Part shown: piece by piece, positions 1 to 8,050 of the stretch
Layout: every line of letters begins with the position of its first letter
How positions within the stretch are numbered: the first letter of the stretch is position 1
Assembly: GCA_009469665.1 (NCBI GenBank)
Contig: SSTB01000023.1
Span: 1 to 12,860 of the forward strand
Source: Azonexaceae bacterium
GTDB taxonomy: Bacteria > Pseudomonadota > Gammaproteobacteria > Burkholderiales > Rhodocyclaceae
Direction: 5' to 3'
Length of the DNA: 12,860 bases
The notes under the pieces: model-generated
Told to the model about the DNA's origin: nothing
Databases searched by the model: none
The model's input: the letters and a program-made list of their open reading frames with translations, nothing else
Position numbers and translations under genes: made by a program

Positions 1-530
1 GTCGGTGCGGAGGCGTCCCGCTCGACCAGTTGCAGGCCGTCGCCGGCCCGAACCGTGCCGGGAACCAGTACCCGGGCGTACCAGCCGGCGATGCCTTCGG
101 CGGCGATGAAGGCGGCCATGCCCTCTAGGCAGTAGCGGGCGTCGATTTTCCAGCAGGGGCTGCGGGGCTGGCTGATCTGGAGGCGCGTTTCTCCCAGGGC
201 GAAGACATCGCCGAGGCAAACGTCGCCTTCGCTGAACCCGGCGGCCGACAGGTTTTCCCCGATACTCCCCGGCAGGAGCTGGGGGGTCGCTTCCGGGAAG
301 CGGTCGGCCAGGCGGGAGTAGTGTTCGACGGGGAAGCAATGTACGGCCTTCTCCGGCCCTCCGTGGACGCTGCGGTCGGCCTGCTGGTCGCCGACGAACC
401 CCTCTGGCCCAAGAGCGATGGGCAGGGAGGCGGCCGATTTCAGCAAGGCCGTCGGTCGGCCGCTGCCGGGCATGGGGCGCACCTGCCCGATGAAAATGCT
501 GACGGGGGAGGGGGTCAGGAGCGGCTCCAC
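1..530 (-). CDS. yiiM: YiiM-type MOSC domain protein (C-terminus cut by window edge)
   Basis: The frame reads without a stop to the window edge, giving 176 residues of a family that is about 220 long in E. coli, so the C-terminus is missing. Visible family motifs are HGGPEKAVHCFPVEHY (residues 56-71), GSIGENLS (88-95) and QPRSPCWK (121-128). Cys126 sits where MOSC proteins carry their conserved cysteine. MOSC domains handle sulfur/molybdenum-cofactor chemistry; E. coli YiiM is linked to molybdenum-dependent detoxification of N-hydroxylated bases. The gene is third in a minus-strand cluster and overlaps the end of mak. The start is uncertain. GTG at 530 keeps the conserved N-terminal strand (VSIFIGQVRPM) but has no clear Shine-Dalgarno; the later GTG or ATG codons in GQVRPM would remove that strand. 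Translational coupling to mak is the likely explanation. The family call is firm; the exact substrate is unknown. Confidence 0.85.
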   Translation of the reverse strand, partial: MEPLLTPSPVSIFIGQVRPMPGSGRPTALLKSAASLPIALGPEGFVGDQQADRSVHGGPEKAVHCFPVEHYSRLADRFPEATPQLLPGSIGENLSAAGFSEGDVCLGDVFALGETRLQISQPRSPCWKIDARYCLEGMAAFIAAEGIAGWYARVLVPGTVRAGDGLQLVERDASAP

Positions 531-1435
531 AGCCAGGCCGCGCCCCGCACGCCGGAGGAGTCACCGTGCTGCGGCGGGACCAGGCGGGTGCGGACGCTGT
601 CGGAAAAGATGTGGCGTCCCCAGCGCCGAGGGACCTGGTCGTAGAGGGCGGCGATGCCGGAGAGACCTCCGCCCAGGACGATGACTTCCGGGTCGAAGAC
701 GTTGATGACGCCCGCCAGGGAACGGGCCAGACGCTCGGCGTAGAGATCGAGGCTTGCGCAGCACGGTGCGTTGCCGGCTGCGGCACCGGCGGCGATGGCC
801 GCGGCGTCGAACTCGCTTCCGCCTGCGGAGCGGTGATGGGCCGCCAAGGCCGGGCCGCTCAGATAGGTCTCGATGCAGCCTGACCGGCCGCAATAGCAGG
901 GGGGTGGCGGCTGGTCGGCGGCGGTGGGGGCGGGGAGGGGGTTGTGGCCCCACTCGCCGGCGATGCCGTTGGCTCCCGCCAGGACGCGGCCGCCGACCAC
1001 CAGGCCCCCGCCCACGCCGGTGCCGAGGATGACGCCGAAAACCGTTGCCGCTCCGGCCCCGGCGCCGTCGATAGCCTCGGACAGCGCGAAGCAGTTGGCG
1101 TCGTTGGCCAGCCGGACCTCTCTTTGCAGCAGGACCTGCAAATCACGGCGCAGGGGCTGGCCGTTCAGCCAGGTGGAGTTGGCGTTGCGGATGCGCCCGT
1201 CCAGCAGGGACTCCGAACCGGGAATGCCGAGCCCCAGGCTACCCCGTTGCCCGAGTTCTGCTTCGGCCTCCTCCACCAGGTCGGCTACGGCCCCCACCGT
1301 GGCGCGGTAGTCGCCCCGAGGGGTGTCCCGGCGGCGACGCAGCATCACACGGCCCCGCGGCCCCAGGGCGATGATTTCGATCTTGCTGCCGCCCAGGTCG
1401 ATGCCCAGGCGCAGGGCGGCGTGGGAGGCGGGCAT
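515..1435 (-). CDS. mak: ROK-family fructokinase (Mak-like)
   Basis: A 306-residue cytoplasmic sugar kinase predicted to phosphorylate fructose (and possibly related hexoses) with ATP. The N-terminal phosphate-binding motif is GIDLGGSKIEIIAL (11-24). The stretches NANSTWLNGQPL (84-95), LANDANCFALSEA (109-121) and AGEWGHNPLP (159-168) closely follow E. coli Mak; Asp112 is the expected catalytic base. The ROK zinc site is His164 plus the CYCGRSGC cysteines (180, 182, 187), followed by IETYLSG. The C-terminal HGDSSGVRGAAWLW is also Mak-like. There is no N-terminal helix-turn-helix, so it is a kinase and not a NagC/Mlc repressor. It starts 6 bases after the upstream methyltransferase-like gene's stop, with a poor Shine-Dalgarno, and overlaps the next gene by 16 bases. 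Translation is therefore probably coupled. N-acetylglucosamine kinase is the main alternative; the motifs favour Mak. Confidence 0.88.
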   Translation of the reverse strand: MPASHAALRLGIDLGGSKIEIIALGPRGRVMLRRRRDTPRGDYRATVGAVADLVEEAEAELGQRGSLGLGIPGSESLLDGRIRNANSTWLNGQPLRRDLQVLLQREVRLANDANCFALSEAIDGAGAGAATVFGVILGTGVGGGLVVGGRVLAGANGIAGEWGHNPLPAPTAADQPPPPCYCGRSGCIETYLSGPALAAHHRSAGGSEFDAAAIAAGAAAGNAPCCASLDLYAERLARSLAGVINVFDPEVIVLGGGLSGIAALYDQVPRRWGRHIFSDSVRTRLVPPQHGDSSGVRGAAWLWSRS

Positions 1436-1441
1436 GAGCGC

Positions 1442-2095
1442 TCAGACGCGAACGGCGATGCCCTTCACGTTACCGTGGGTGGTCGTGAAGGTGCGCAGCA
1501 CGCTGCCGCCGGCTTCGAGCAGGAGGGTGAACAGATTGCGCTCGGAGTAGAGACAGACTGAACGGTGCAGGTCGTATTTCTTCGCCATGGCCGGTGCCAG
1601 GCCGCAGAAACGCTCGCTTAGGCCCTGCTCGGCGCCGGCATAACCGTCCCCCAGTTCGGAATGCAGGCCCAGGATGGACACGTAGAGCTTGCCGCCAATC
1701 TTGAGGCGCAGCAGTATCTGATGCACGAAACGGCGGGCGTCTTCGTAGGGTACGCCGCAGAGCCCGCGGCGGATCACGACCAGATCGAAGGGTTCGCCAG
1801 AAAGGTCGTCTTCGAGGTGCTGAAAGTCGAGGGGCGAGAAGGCGAGTTCATCGTCGAAGCCGGCAGCGGCGGCCAGGGTCCGGGCGCGGTCCGCCATGGC
1901 GGCCTCATCGCCCAGAGTGACGCGGGCGCCCAGCTTGGCCATGGCGATGGCCAGATCGGCTGCGCCCACCGGGGCGACCAGGGCCGTCACCGGATTGCCG
2001 AAACGGCGCCGCTTGACGACCTCCTCGAGTGCAAGCCGCTCCAGTTCGTCGGCGCCCGTCGCCAATGGATTGGCTGTAGTATGGACTGTGTTCAT
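1442..2095 (-). CDS. class I SAM methyltransferase-like protein, degenerate motif I
   Basis: A 217-residue soluble protein with the alternating pattern of a Rossmann-type methyltransferase. A hydrophobic strand and turn, VTALVAPVGAADLAIAMAKL (36-55), is followed by strand 2 ending in an acidic residue (ARVTLGDE, 57-64), an SPLDF segment (87-91), a motif IV-like FDLVVIRRGLCG (103-114) and the motif VI-like helix-turn-strand LRLKIGGKLYVSILGL (129-144). The glycine-rich loop lacks the usual DxGxGxG, so SAM binding is not assured. I chose ATG at 2095 because GGGGAG lies about 5 bases upstream; an ATG at 2140 in the same frame would add 15 residues without a better ribosome site. It heads the cluster with mak and yiiM, 56 bases from a divergent DUF1840 gene. 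The substrate is unknown, and it may be a non-catalytic fold relative. Confidence 0.72.
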   Translation of the reverse strand: MNTVHTTANPLATGADELERLALEEVVKRRRFGNPVTALVAPVGAADLAIAMAKLGARVTLGDEAAMADRARTLAAAAGFDDELAFSPLDFQHLEDDLSGEPFDLVVIRRGLCGVPYEDARRFVHQILLRLKIGGKLYVSILGLHSELGDGYAGAEQGLSERFCGLAPAMAKKYDLHRSVCLYSERNLFTLLLEAGGSVLRTFTTTHGNVKGIAVRV

Positions 2096-2151
2096 AAGTC
2101 TCCCCTGCTGCATTTTGCGCGGATCGGGGCGACTTTTCAACGGGGAATCTT

Positions 2152-2487
2152 ATGCTGGTGAAATTCGTATCGAGCGAAACTGGAGAACTCATCATGTTCG
2201 CCGAAGTGGCGCGTCAATTGCTGCTTGCGCTGGGCAAACCCTGCGTCGCCCGTGGCGCCTTCACGGTGGATGAGATGGCCGCCGCAGCAGCCCGCCTGCG
2301 GGCCCTGGTGGAAGGAGGGGCGGCAGGCGCCGGCACTGGAGCGTCCGGGTCGGGCGAGGAGGAGGACGAGCCGCCGGTGTCCCTCGGCAGCCGGGCCTGG
2401 CCCTTCATCGACATGCTGGAGAGGACCGGCCGGGGGGGCTCCCGGGCGAATATCGTATGGGAGGCGCCGGCGGACTTTTCCGGCTGA
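2152..2487 (+). CDS. DUF1840 family protein
   Basis: A 111-residue protein matching the DUF1840 pattern seen in betaproteobacteria. It has an opening strand MLVKFVSSETGELIMF, a helix EVARQLLLALGK (18-29), a second helix VDEMAAAAARLRALVEGG (39-56), a flexible Gly/Ser/Glu linker (about 57-73) and the conserved ending PPVSLGSRAWPFIDMLERT (74-92). There is no signal peptide or membrane segment, so it is probably cytoplasmic. The start is supported by GGGGAA 5-6 bases upstream of the ATG. The gene diverges from the methyltransferase-like gene and converges on the CheZ-like gene, ending 19 bases before that gene's stop. The short convergent gap contains no obvious hairpin terminator. The biochemical function of the family is not known. 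Confidence 0.8.
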   Translation: MLVKFVSSETGELIMFAEVARQLLLALGKPCVARGAFTVDEMAAAAARLRALVEGGAAGAGTGASGSGEEEDEPPVSLGSRAWPFIDMLERTGRGGSRANIVWEAPADFSG

Positions 2488-2506
2488 TCCGCCCGTACTT
2501 GTCCCC

Positions 2507-3076
2507 TCAGAACAGCTCGATGTCGTCGCCCTTTTGCTTCATTTCGGCCATGTAGCGCTGCACGGCCTCGTGCACCGGGACACCTTGCATCACGGCTTCG
2601 AACATGTTCACTTCTTCCCGCATGGTGTATTTGGACTTGATCCTGTCCTGCAGTGCGACCCATTCTGCGGGGTTGTAGAGCTTGGCCTGATTCGACACCA
2701 GGTCGCTGAGGGAGCCGAGGCTATGGCCGACATGGACCAGGCGCTGGGCCAGTTTGTCGTAGAACTGGAAGGCGATCACCGCCTGGTGCACCATCCCCGA
2801 GACGTGCTCGGACATCCCCGTCAGTTCGGCTTTGGCGGCCCCCATTTCGGCAGTGTCCGGAAGGCTGCGGATGGTTTCCGACAGCGTCTGCATGCACGCT
2901 GCCATGGTGGTGAAGGCGCCAGTCAGCACGTCCACCGAGGTATTGCTCTCGGTCATGGCGGCCTCGATCTGCACTGCTGCCAATTCCAGCATGAGCACGG
3001 TTTCCCGCACCTGGCTCCAGTTGAGGTCCGGCGCATGGGCCGAAGTGCCGCGCGGGGGGGTGTTTGCCTCTGCCAT
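2507..3076 (-). CDS. CheZ-like helical protein, possible response-regulator phosphatase
   Basis: A 189-residue, cysteine-poor, almost entirely helical protein with no signal peptide or membrane segment. Long amphipathic helices span about 21-75 and 80-128. The segment AFQFYDKLAQRLVHVG (102-117) resembles the CheZ active-site helix. Asp107 and Gln111 keep the Asp-x3-Gln spacing of E. coli CheZ Asp143/Gln147, the residues that help hydrolyse phospho-CheY. After a lysine-rich linker the protein ends in GDDIELF, recalling the acidic/aromatic C-terminal peptide by which CheZ tethers CheY. These parallels are my reading of motifs, not an alignment result. No chemotaxis or flagellar genes are in the window. 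The gene follows murB by 57 bases, and a -10-like TATAGT at 3116-3111 could give it its own promoter. An MCP-fragment or scaffold role is also possible. Confidence 0.6.
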   Translation of the reverse strand: MAEANTPPRGTSAHAPDLNWSQVRETVLMLELAAVQIEAAMTESNTSVDVLTGAFTTMAACMQTLSETIRSLPDTAEMGAAKAELTGMSEHVSGMVHQAVIAFQFYDKLAQRLVHVGHSLGSLSDLVSNQAKLYNPAEWVALQDRIKSKYTMREEVNMFEAVMQGVPVHEAVQRYMAEMKQKGDDIELF

Positions 3077-3133
3077 CCTGTTATCCCTCTCTCCTCCGTT
3101 CTGGCGGGGGACTATACCGTATTTCGCCGCGCC

Positions 3134-4201
3134 CTATCCACACGGGAAAGGTGCTTCCCCGAGGAAGACTGGCTCCGGCACGAGGTCGACGCCGAAGCGT
3201 TCATTGACGTCCCACTGTACCGCGTGCATCAGGGCGCGGACGTCGCTTCCCCGGGCACCCCCCCGATTGACCAGAACCAGGGCCTGTTTGTCGTACATCC
3301 CTACCGGACCGAGATTGCGGCCTTTCCACCCGGCCTGCTCGATTAGCCAGCCGGCGGCGAGCTTCACCCGCCCGTCGGCCTGGGGATAGCGGGGCAGGGC
3401 GGGGAATCGGCGCCCCAGGTCGGCGGCGAACCCGGCCTCAACCACCGGGTTGTGGAAGAAGCTGCCGGCGTTGGGCAGCACCGCCGGGTCGGGCAGCTTG
3501 CGGCGCCGCACCGCCATGACCGCTCGTGCCACGTCTTGGGGGCTTGGTGTGGCGGTCGTGCGGGACTCTAGTTCCGCGGCGAGTTCGCCGTAGCGGACAT
3601 TGGGTCGCCAGCCCTTGGGCAGGCGAAAGTGCACTGCCGTGATGGCGAAGCGGCCCGACAGATGCCAGCCCTCTTGCTTGAACACGCTGTCGCGGTAGGC
3701 AAAGCGGCAATCCTCGGGCGAGAAGGCGACGAGGCATTCGGTGGCAAAGTCGTAGGCCACCACCCGGGCGATGCGTTCGCCTACTTCCAGGCCGTATGCG
3801 CCGATGTTCTGGATCGGTGCCGCCCCTACGGTGCCGGGAATGAGCACTAGGTTCTCCAGCCCCGGCCAGCCCTGCTCCAGGGTCCACATCACGAAGTCGT
3901 GCCAGTTCTCGCCGGCCCCCCCTTCCACGAGCCAGGCGTCGCCGTCCTCCCCCACCAACCGCCGACCGCAAAGGGCCATGTGCAGAACCAGCCCGGCGAA
4001 ATCCCCGGCGAGCACCAGATTGCTGCCGCCGCCGAGGATGAAGCGGCGTCCGGCGAGGCTGGCCGCCTCGTGGATCTGCGCGACTTCGGTCACGCGCAGA
4101 TAGCGCTCCGCCCTTGCGGGGAGGGCTAGGGTGTTGAAAGAGGTGAGGTCGAGGCAATGGTCCAATATCTGGGCTGAATCTACAGAACTGGCGCCAGCCA
4201 C
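3134..4201 (-). CDS. murB: UDP-N-acetylenolpyruvoylglucosamine reductase
   Basis: Type I MurB, the cytoplasmic FAD/NADPH enzyme that reduces UDP-GlcNAc-enolpyruvate to UDP-MurNAc in peptidoglycan synthesis. With GTG at 4201 the protein is 355 residues; E. coli MurB is 342. FAD-domain motifs are LGGGSNLVL (56-64) and [17 protein letters not shown] (121-137). The C-terminal substrate domain has YRDSVFK (169-175), [10 protein letters not shown] (243-252), whose Ser247 matches the proton-donating serine, and a C-terminal Glu343 in LVPEPVFLG matching the second catalytic acid. The frame stays open into metH as far as 4546, but only the short N-terminus [13 protein letters not shown] is MurB-like. 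GTG at 4201 has GGAAG 7 bases upstream and overlaps the end of metH by 22 bases. TTG at 4165 (343 residues) is the alternative but has no ribosome site. Cotranscription with metH is likely. Confidence 0.92.
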   Translation of the reverse strand: MAGASSVDSAQILDHCLDLTSFNTLALPARAERYLRVTEVAQIHEAASLAGRRFILGGGSNLVLAGDFAGLVLHMALCGRRLVGEDGDAWLVEGGAGENWHDFVMWTLEQGWPGLENLVLIPGTVGAAPIQNIGAYGLEVGERIARVVAYDFATECLVAFSPEDCRFAYRDSVFKQEGWHLSGRFAITAVHFRLPKGWRPNVRYGELAAELESRTTATPSPQDVARAVMAVRRRKLPDPAVLPNAGSFFHNPVVEAGFAADLGRRFPALPRYPQADGRVKLAAGWLIEQAGWKGRNLGPVGMYDKQALVLVNRGGARGSDVRALMHAVQWDVNERFGVDLVPEPVFLGEAPFPCG

Positions 4202-7200
4202 CGCTCGGCTTCCGGGAGGGGCATGCCCTTGCGGGAAGCCCAGTCTTCCAGTTGATCGCGGCCGATCTTGGGGATGGCGAAGTAGCGGGCGGCGGGGTGG
4301 CCGATGAAGTAGCCGGCGACCGAGGCGGCCGGGGTCATGGCGCAGGATTCTGTGAGCGCCATGCCGGCGTTGCCCGGGGCGTCGAGGAGGGCGAAGAGGC
4401 CCTGCTTGGCGGTATGGTCCGGGCAAGCGGGGTAGCCCGGGGCCGGGCGGATTCCGGCGTAGGCTTCGGCGATCAGATCCTCGCTGGTCAGGGACTCCTC
4501 GCCTGCGTAGCCCCAGAATTCCCGGCGTACGCGCTGGTGCAGCCATTCCGCTGCCGCTTCGGCCAGGCGGTCGGCGAGGGATTTGAGCAGGATGGCGGAG
4601 TAGTCGTCGTGGGCGGCCTCGAATTCGGCCAGCTTGTCCTCGATGCCCAGGCCGGCGGTGACCGCGAAGGCGCCGCAGTAATCGCGTGGCCCGACGAAAT
4701 CGGCCAGGGCTAGATTGGGGCGGTCGGCGGGCTGCTTGTGCTGCTGCCGCAAGCCGACCCAGCGGGCGATTTCTGTATTGCGGGACTCGTCCTGGTAGAA
4801 GGCGATGTCGTCACCCACGCCGGCGGCTGGCCACAGGCCAAAAACGGCCCGGGCGGAAAGCCACTGTTCCTCGACGATGAGGGTGAGCATGCGCCGGGCG
4901 TCATCGTAGAGCTGACGTGCCGTTTCGCCTACCGTCTCGCTTTCCAGGATGGCGGGGTAGCGGCCCGCCAACTCCCAGGACTGGAAGAAAGGGGTCCAGT
5001 CGATGAAGAGGGTGAGGTCTTCCAGGTCGATGTCCAGGGCCTGGACGCCGATGACCCGCGGCACGGTGGGTGTGTGCGTTTCGTTCCACGTGAAACGCCT
5101 GGCCCGGGCCTCGGCCAGCGTGACCAGGGTGGCACCCTTGCGGCCGGCGTGCTCGGCCCGCACCGCCTCGTATTCGGCGGCGATCTCCGCCACATAGCCC
5201 GCTTTCTGCTCCTGGGACAGCAGCTTGGTGGCGACGCCCACGGCGCGGGAGGCGTCGGGTACGTAGACCACCGGGCTGTCGGTGTTGGGAGCGATCTTGA
5301 TGGCGGTATGGGCGCGGCTGGTGGTGGCGCCACCAATGAGCAGCGGCTGGGTCAGGCCCTGGCGTTTCATTTCGCCCGCGACGTGAGCCATCTCTTCCAG
5401 CGAGGGCGTGATCAGGCCGGAGAGGCCGATGATGTCGACGCGGTGTTCGAGGGCCGCCTTCAGGATGTTGTCGCAGGAGACCATGACGCCGAGATCGACC
5501 ACGTCGTAGCCGTTGCAGCCGAGCACGACGCCGACGATATTCTTGCCGATGTCATGCACATCGCCCTTGACGGTGGCCATCAGGATTTTGCCTTTGGAAC
5601 CGAGGCCGGTGCGGGATTTCTCGGCTTCGATATAGGGCAGCAGATGAGCGACGGCCTGCTTCATGACGCGGGCCGACTTCACCACCTGGGGCAGGAACAT
5701 CTTGCCGGCGCCGAAGAGGTCACCGACGTGGTTCATGCCGGCCATCAGCGGGCCTTCGATGACGGCCAGCGGCGGCCGCCCTGCGGCGGCCAGCTTGGCG
5801 CGAACCTCTTCGGTATCGGCTACCACGAAGTCGGTGATGCCCTTGATCAGCGCGTGCTCCAGGCGCTTCTCGACCGGCTGCTCGCGCCAGCTCAGGTCGG
5901 GGCCGCTGTCCTTGGCCTTGCCTTCCTTGACGGTCTGGGCGAATTCGACCAGCGCTTCCCCGGCGCCGGGGTGGCGGTTGAGCACCACATCCTCGACCTT
6001 GGTTCGGAGCTCCGGCGCCAGGTCGTCGTACACGCCCAGCATGCCGGCATTGACGATGCCCATGGTCATGCCGTTCTGGATGGCGTGGTAGAGGAAGACG
6101 GTATGGATGGCCTCACGCACTGGGTCGTTGCCGCGGAAGCTGAAGGACACATTCGACACGCCGCCGGAGATGTGGGCGTGGGGCAGGTTGTCCTTGATCC
6201 AGCGGGTAGCCTGGATGAAATCGACGGCGTAGTTGTCGTGCTCGGGGATTCCTGTCGCAATCGCAAAGATGTTGGGGTCGAAGATGATGTCTTCGGCAGG
6301 AAAACCCATACCGGTGAGCAGGGTGTAAGCCTTGCCGCAGATCTCGGTCTTGCGGGCGTAGGTATCGGCCTGGCCCTTCTCGTCGAAAGCCATGACGATC
6401 ACCGCCGCACCGTAGCGGCGGGCGAGTTTGGCCTGCTCGAGGAACTTGGCTTCGCCTTCCTTCATCGAGATGGAATTGACGATGCCCTTACCCTGGATGC
6501 ACTTGAGGCCGGCCTCGATGACCTCCCACTTGGAGGAGTCGATCATGATCGGCACTCGGGAGATGTCCGGTTCCGAGGCGATCAGCTTCAAGAACTTGTC
6601 CATGGCGGCGATGGAGTCGAGCATCGCCTCGTCCATGTTGATGTCGATGACCTGGGCGCCGTTTTCCACCTGCTGGCGGGCGACGGCCAGGGCGTCGTCG
6701 AAGCGGCCTTCGAGGATCATGCGGGCGAAGGCGCGGGAGCCGGTGACGTTGGTGCGCTCGCCGACGTTGACGTAAAGCGAGGCGGCGGTGACGTTGAAAG
6801 GCTCGAGGCCGGAGAGGCGCAGGGCCGGTTCGATGGCCGGGAGGGCGCGGGGCTTGACCGGGGCAACCCGTTGGGCGATGGCGCGGATATGGTCGGGGGA
6901 CGTGCCGCAGCAGCCGCCGACGATATTGACGATGCCGCCCTTAGCCCAACTCTCGATCTCATCGGCCAACATGTCCGGCGTCTCGTCGTAGCCGCCGAAG
7001 GCGTTGGGCAGGCCGGCGTTGGGGTGGGCGGAGACGAAGCAGTCGCAGACGCGGGAGAGCTCCTCGACGTACTGGCGCAGTTCCTTGGCGCCCAGGGCGC
7101 AATTCAGGCCGAAGGAGAGCGGCCGGATGTGGCGCAGGGAATTCCAGAAGGCTTCGGCGGTCTGGCCGGAAAGCGTGCGGCCGGAGGCATCGGTGATGGT

Positions 7201-7842
7201 GCCGGAAATCATCACCGGCCAGCGGCGGCCGGCGGCGTCGAAGTATTTCTCGATGGCGAACAGGGCCGCCTTGGCGTTGAGGGTGTCGAACACCGTCTCC
7301 ACCAGGAGGATGTCGGCGCCGCCCTCGCACAGGCCGGTGGCGGCCTCGACGTAGTTGGCGACCAGCTCGTCGAAGCTGACGTTGCGGTAGCCGGGGTCGT
7401 TCACGTCCGGCGAAATGGACGCCGTGCGGCTGGTGGGGCCGAGGACGCCGGCCACGAAGCGGGGCTTGCCCGGGTTGGCGGCGGTGAATTCGTCGCACAG
7501 CCGGCGGGCCAGTTTGGCGCCTGCGAAGTTCAGCTCGTAGACGATCTCGGTCAGGTTGTAGTCGGCCTGGGAGACGGCGGTGGAATTGAAGGTGCAGGTT
7601 TCGAGGATGTCGGCGCCGGCTTCCAGGTAGTCGCGGTGGATGCCGCCGATGACGTCCGGCCGTGTCAGGACCAGCAGGTCATTGTTGCCCTTGACATCGT
7701 GGGGGTGGTCCTTGAAGCGCTCGCCGCGGTAGTCGGCCTCGGCGAGGCCGTGGCGCTGGATCATGGTGCCCATCGCGCCGTCGAGAACGAGCAGGCGCTG
7801 GGCGAGGAGGGCGGAAAGTTCGGACGTACGATCGGGCTGCAT
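4180..7842 (-). CDS. metH: cobalamin-dependent methionine synthase
   Basis: Full-length MetH, 1220 residues (1227 in E. coli). It transfers a methyl group from 5-methyltetrahydrofolate through cobalamin to homocysteine. All four modules are visible. The homocysteine domain (about 1-325) has zinc ligands Cys248 in GLNCALG and Cys311/Cys312 in GGCCGT. The folate domain (about 350-610) contains [11 protein letters not shown] (359-369). The cobalamin cap and B12 domain (about 650-890) have GDVHDIGKN with the cobalt-ligating His763. The C-terminal reactivation domain binds AdoMet through [13 protein letters not shown] (1132-1144). The start is supported by GAGG 6 bases upstream of the ATG. Expression is predicted to be switched on by SAH through the leader riboswitch; murB follows with an overlapping start. 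No metF, metE or ahcY is in the window. Confidence 0.98.
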   Translation of the reverse strand: MQPDRTSELSALLAQRLLVLDGAMGTMIQRHGLAEADYRGERFKDHPHDVKGNNDLLVLTRPDVIGGIHRDYLEAGADILETCTFNSTAVSQADYNLTEIVYELNFAGAKLARRLCDEFTAANPGKPRFVAGVLGPTSRTASISPDVNDPGYRNVSFDELVANYVEAATGLCEGGADILLVETVFDTLNAKAALFAIEKYFDAAGRRWPVMISGTITDASGRTLSGQTAEAFWNSLRHIRPLSFGLNCALGAKELRQYVEELSRVCDCFVSAHPNAGLPNAFGGYDETPDMLADEIESWAKGGIVNIVGGCCGTSPDHIRAIAQRVAPVKPRALPAIEPALRLSGLEPFNVTAASLYVNVGERTNVTGSRAFARMILEGRFDDALAVARQQVENGAQVIDINMDEAMLDSIAAMDKFLKLIASEPDISRVPIMIDSSKWEVIEAGLKCIQGKGIVNSISMKEGEAKFLEQAKLARRYGAAVIVMAFDEKGQADTYARKTEICGKAYTLLTGMGFPAEDIIFDPNIFAIATGIPEHDNYAVDFIQATRWIKDNLPHAHISGGVSNVSFSFRGNDPVREAIHTVFLYHAIQNGMTMGIVNAGMLGVYDDLAPELRTKVEDVVLNRHPGAGEALVEFAQTVKEGKAKDSGPDLSWREQPVEKRLEHALIKGITDFVVADTEEVRAKLAAAGRPPLAVIEGPLMAGMNHVGDLFGAGKMFLPQVVKSARVMKQAVAHLLPYIEAEKSRTGLGSKGKILMATVKGDVHDIGKNIVGVVLGCNGYDVVDLGVMVSCDNILKAALEHRVDIIGLSGLITPSLEEMAHVAGEMKRQGLTQPLLIGGATTSRAHTAIKIAPNTDSPVVYVPDASRAVGVATKLLSQEQKAGYVAEIAAEYEAVRAEHAGRKGATLVTLAEARARRFTWNETHTPTVPRVIGVQALDIDLEDLTLFIDWTPFFQSWELAGRYPAILESETVGETARQLYDDARRMLTLIVEEQWLSARAVFGLWPAAGVGDDIAFYQDESRNTEIARWVGLRQQHKQPADRPNLALADFVGPRDYCGAFAVTAGLGIEDKLAEFEAAHDDYSAILLKSLADRLAEAAAEWLHQRVRREFWGYAGEESLTSEDLIAEAYAGIRPAPGYPACPDHTAKQGLFALLDAPGNAGMALTESCAMTPAASVAGYFIGHPAARYFAIPKIGRDQLEDWASRKGMPLPEAERWLAPVL

Positions 7843-7881
7843 GAATCACCTCGGCAAATCAAGATGCACCGGAGACACCGC

Positions 7882-7925
7882 AAAAGCAAACGGCGCTACA
7901 AACCGGCAGGTTTGCGAGCGCCGTT
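7882..7925 (-). terminator. terminator-like expression platform of the metH riboswitch
   Basis: On the minus strand AACGGCGCT (7925-7917) pairs perfectly with AGCGCCGTT (7897-7889), and CAAACC (7914-7909) pairs with GGTTTG (7904-7899) around a TGCC loop, leaving a small 2x1 internal loop. This gives a 15-pair hairpin running into a T-rich stretch (GTTTGCTTTTG, 7891-7881). The 5' arm contains the GCGCTC-side bases (7921-7916) that also form the riboswitch pseudoknot, so the two structures exclude each other. I infer that SAH binding blocks the hairpin and allows transcription into metH. The T-tract is interrupted by GC, so termination may be partial. Confidence 0.7.
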
Positions 7926-7980
7926 GATCGTTGCCGAGCCTGGCCCCCTGGGGGTGGTGAGGGGTCGCAGCGCTCCTCGG
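7916..7980 (-). promoter_or_regulatory. S-adenosylhomocysteine (SAH) riboswitch aptamer
   Basis: The leader matches the SAH riboswitch consensus known from ahcY and metH leaders of beta- and gammaproteobacteria. Reading the minus strand, CCGAG (7980-7976) pairs with CTCGG (7938-7934) to form P1. The adjoining GAGCGC (7975-7970) pairs with GCGCTC (7921-7916) to form the pseudoknot. Between them are the conserved TGCGACCC segment, a C-run/G-run hairpin and GCCAGG before the P1 return strand. SAH is a toxic by-product of methylation; its binding turns expression on, which fits a methionine synthase that consumes the derived homocysteine. The aptamer begins about 4 bases after the predicted transcription start. 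Confidence 0.93.
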
Positions 7981-7990
7981 CAGAGCCCGG

Positions 7991-8019
7991 AGTTTACTTG
8001 CCGGGCGGGCTCATGCCAA
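7991..8019 (-). promoter_or_regulatory. sigma-70 type promoter for metH-murB
   Basis: On the minus strand TTGGCA (8019-8014, 5/6 match to the -35 consensus) is followed after exactly 17 bases by TAAACT (7996-7991, 4/6 match to -10). The predicted start near 7984 lies just upstream of the first riboswitch base at 7980, which is independent support. The promoter sits between the stop of the BamE-like gene (8051) and the aptamer, so metH need not depend on read-through from upstream genes. Confidence 0.65.
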
Positions 8020-8050
8020 GAGTGCCCCGGGGAGCACGCCGGGAGGCCGC

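Noticed and set aside
4202..4546. N-terminal extension of the murB frame to an ATG at 4546
   Set aside because: The extension lies wholly inside metH and is a low-complexity Arg/Pro/Gly shadow; MurB homology starts only near 4140.
7983..8012. Inverted repeat GAGCCCG...CGGGCTC overlapping the metH promoter
   Set aside because: It could be an operator or a terminator for the upstream gene, but it has a 16-base loop and no T-tract, and its bases are largely accounted for by the promoter spacer and start region.
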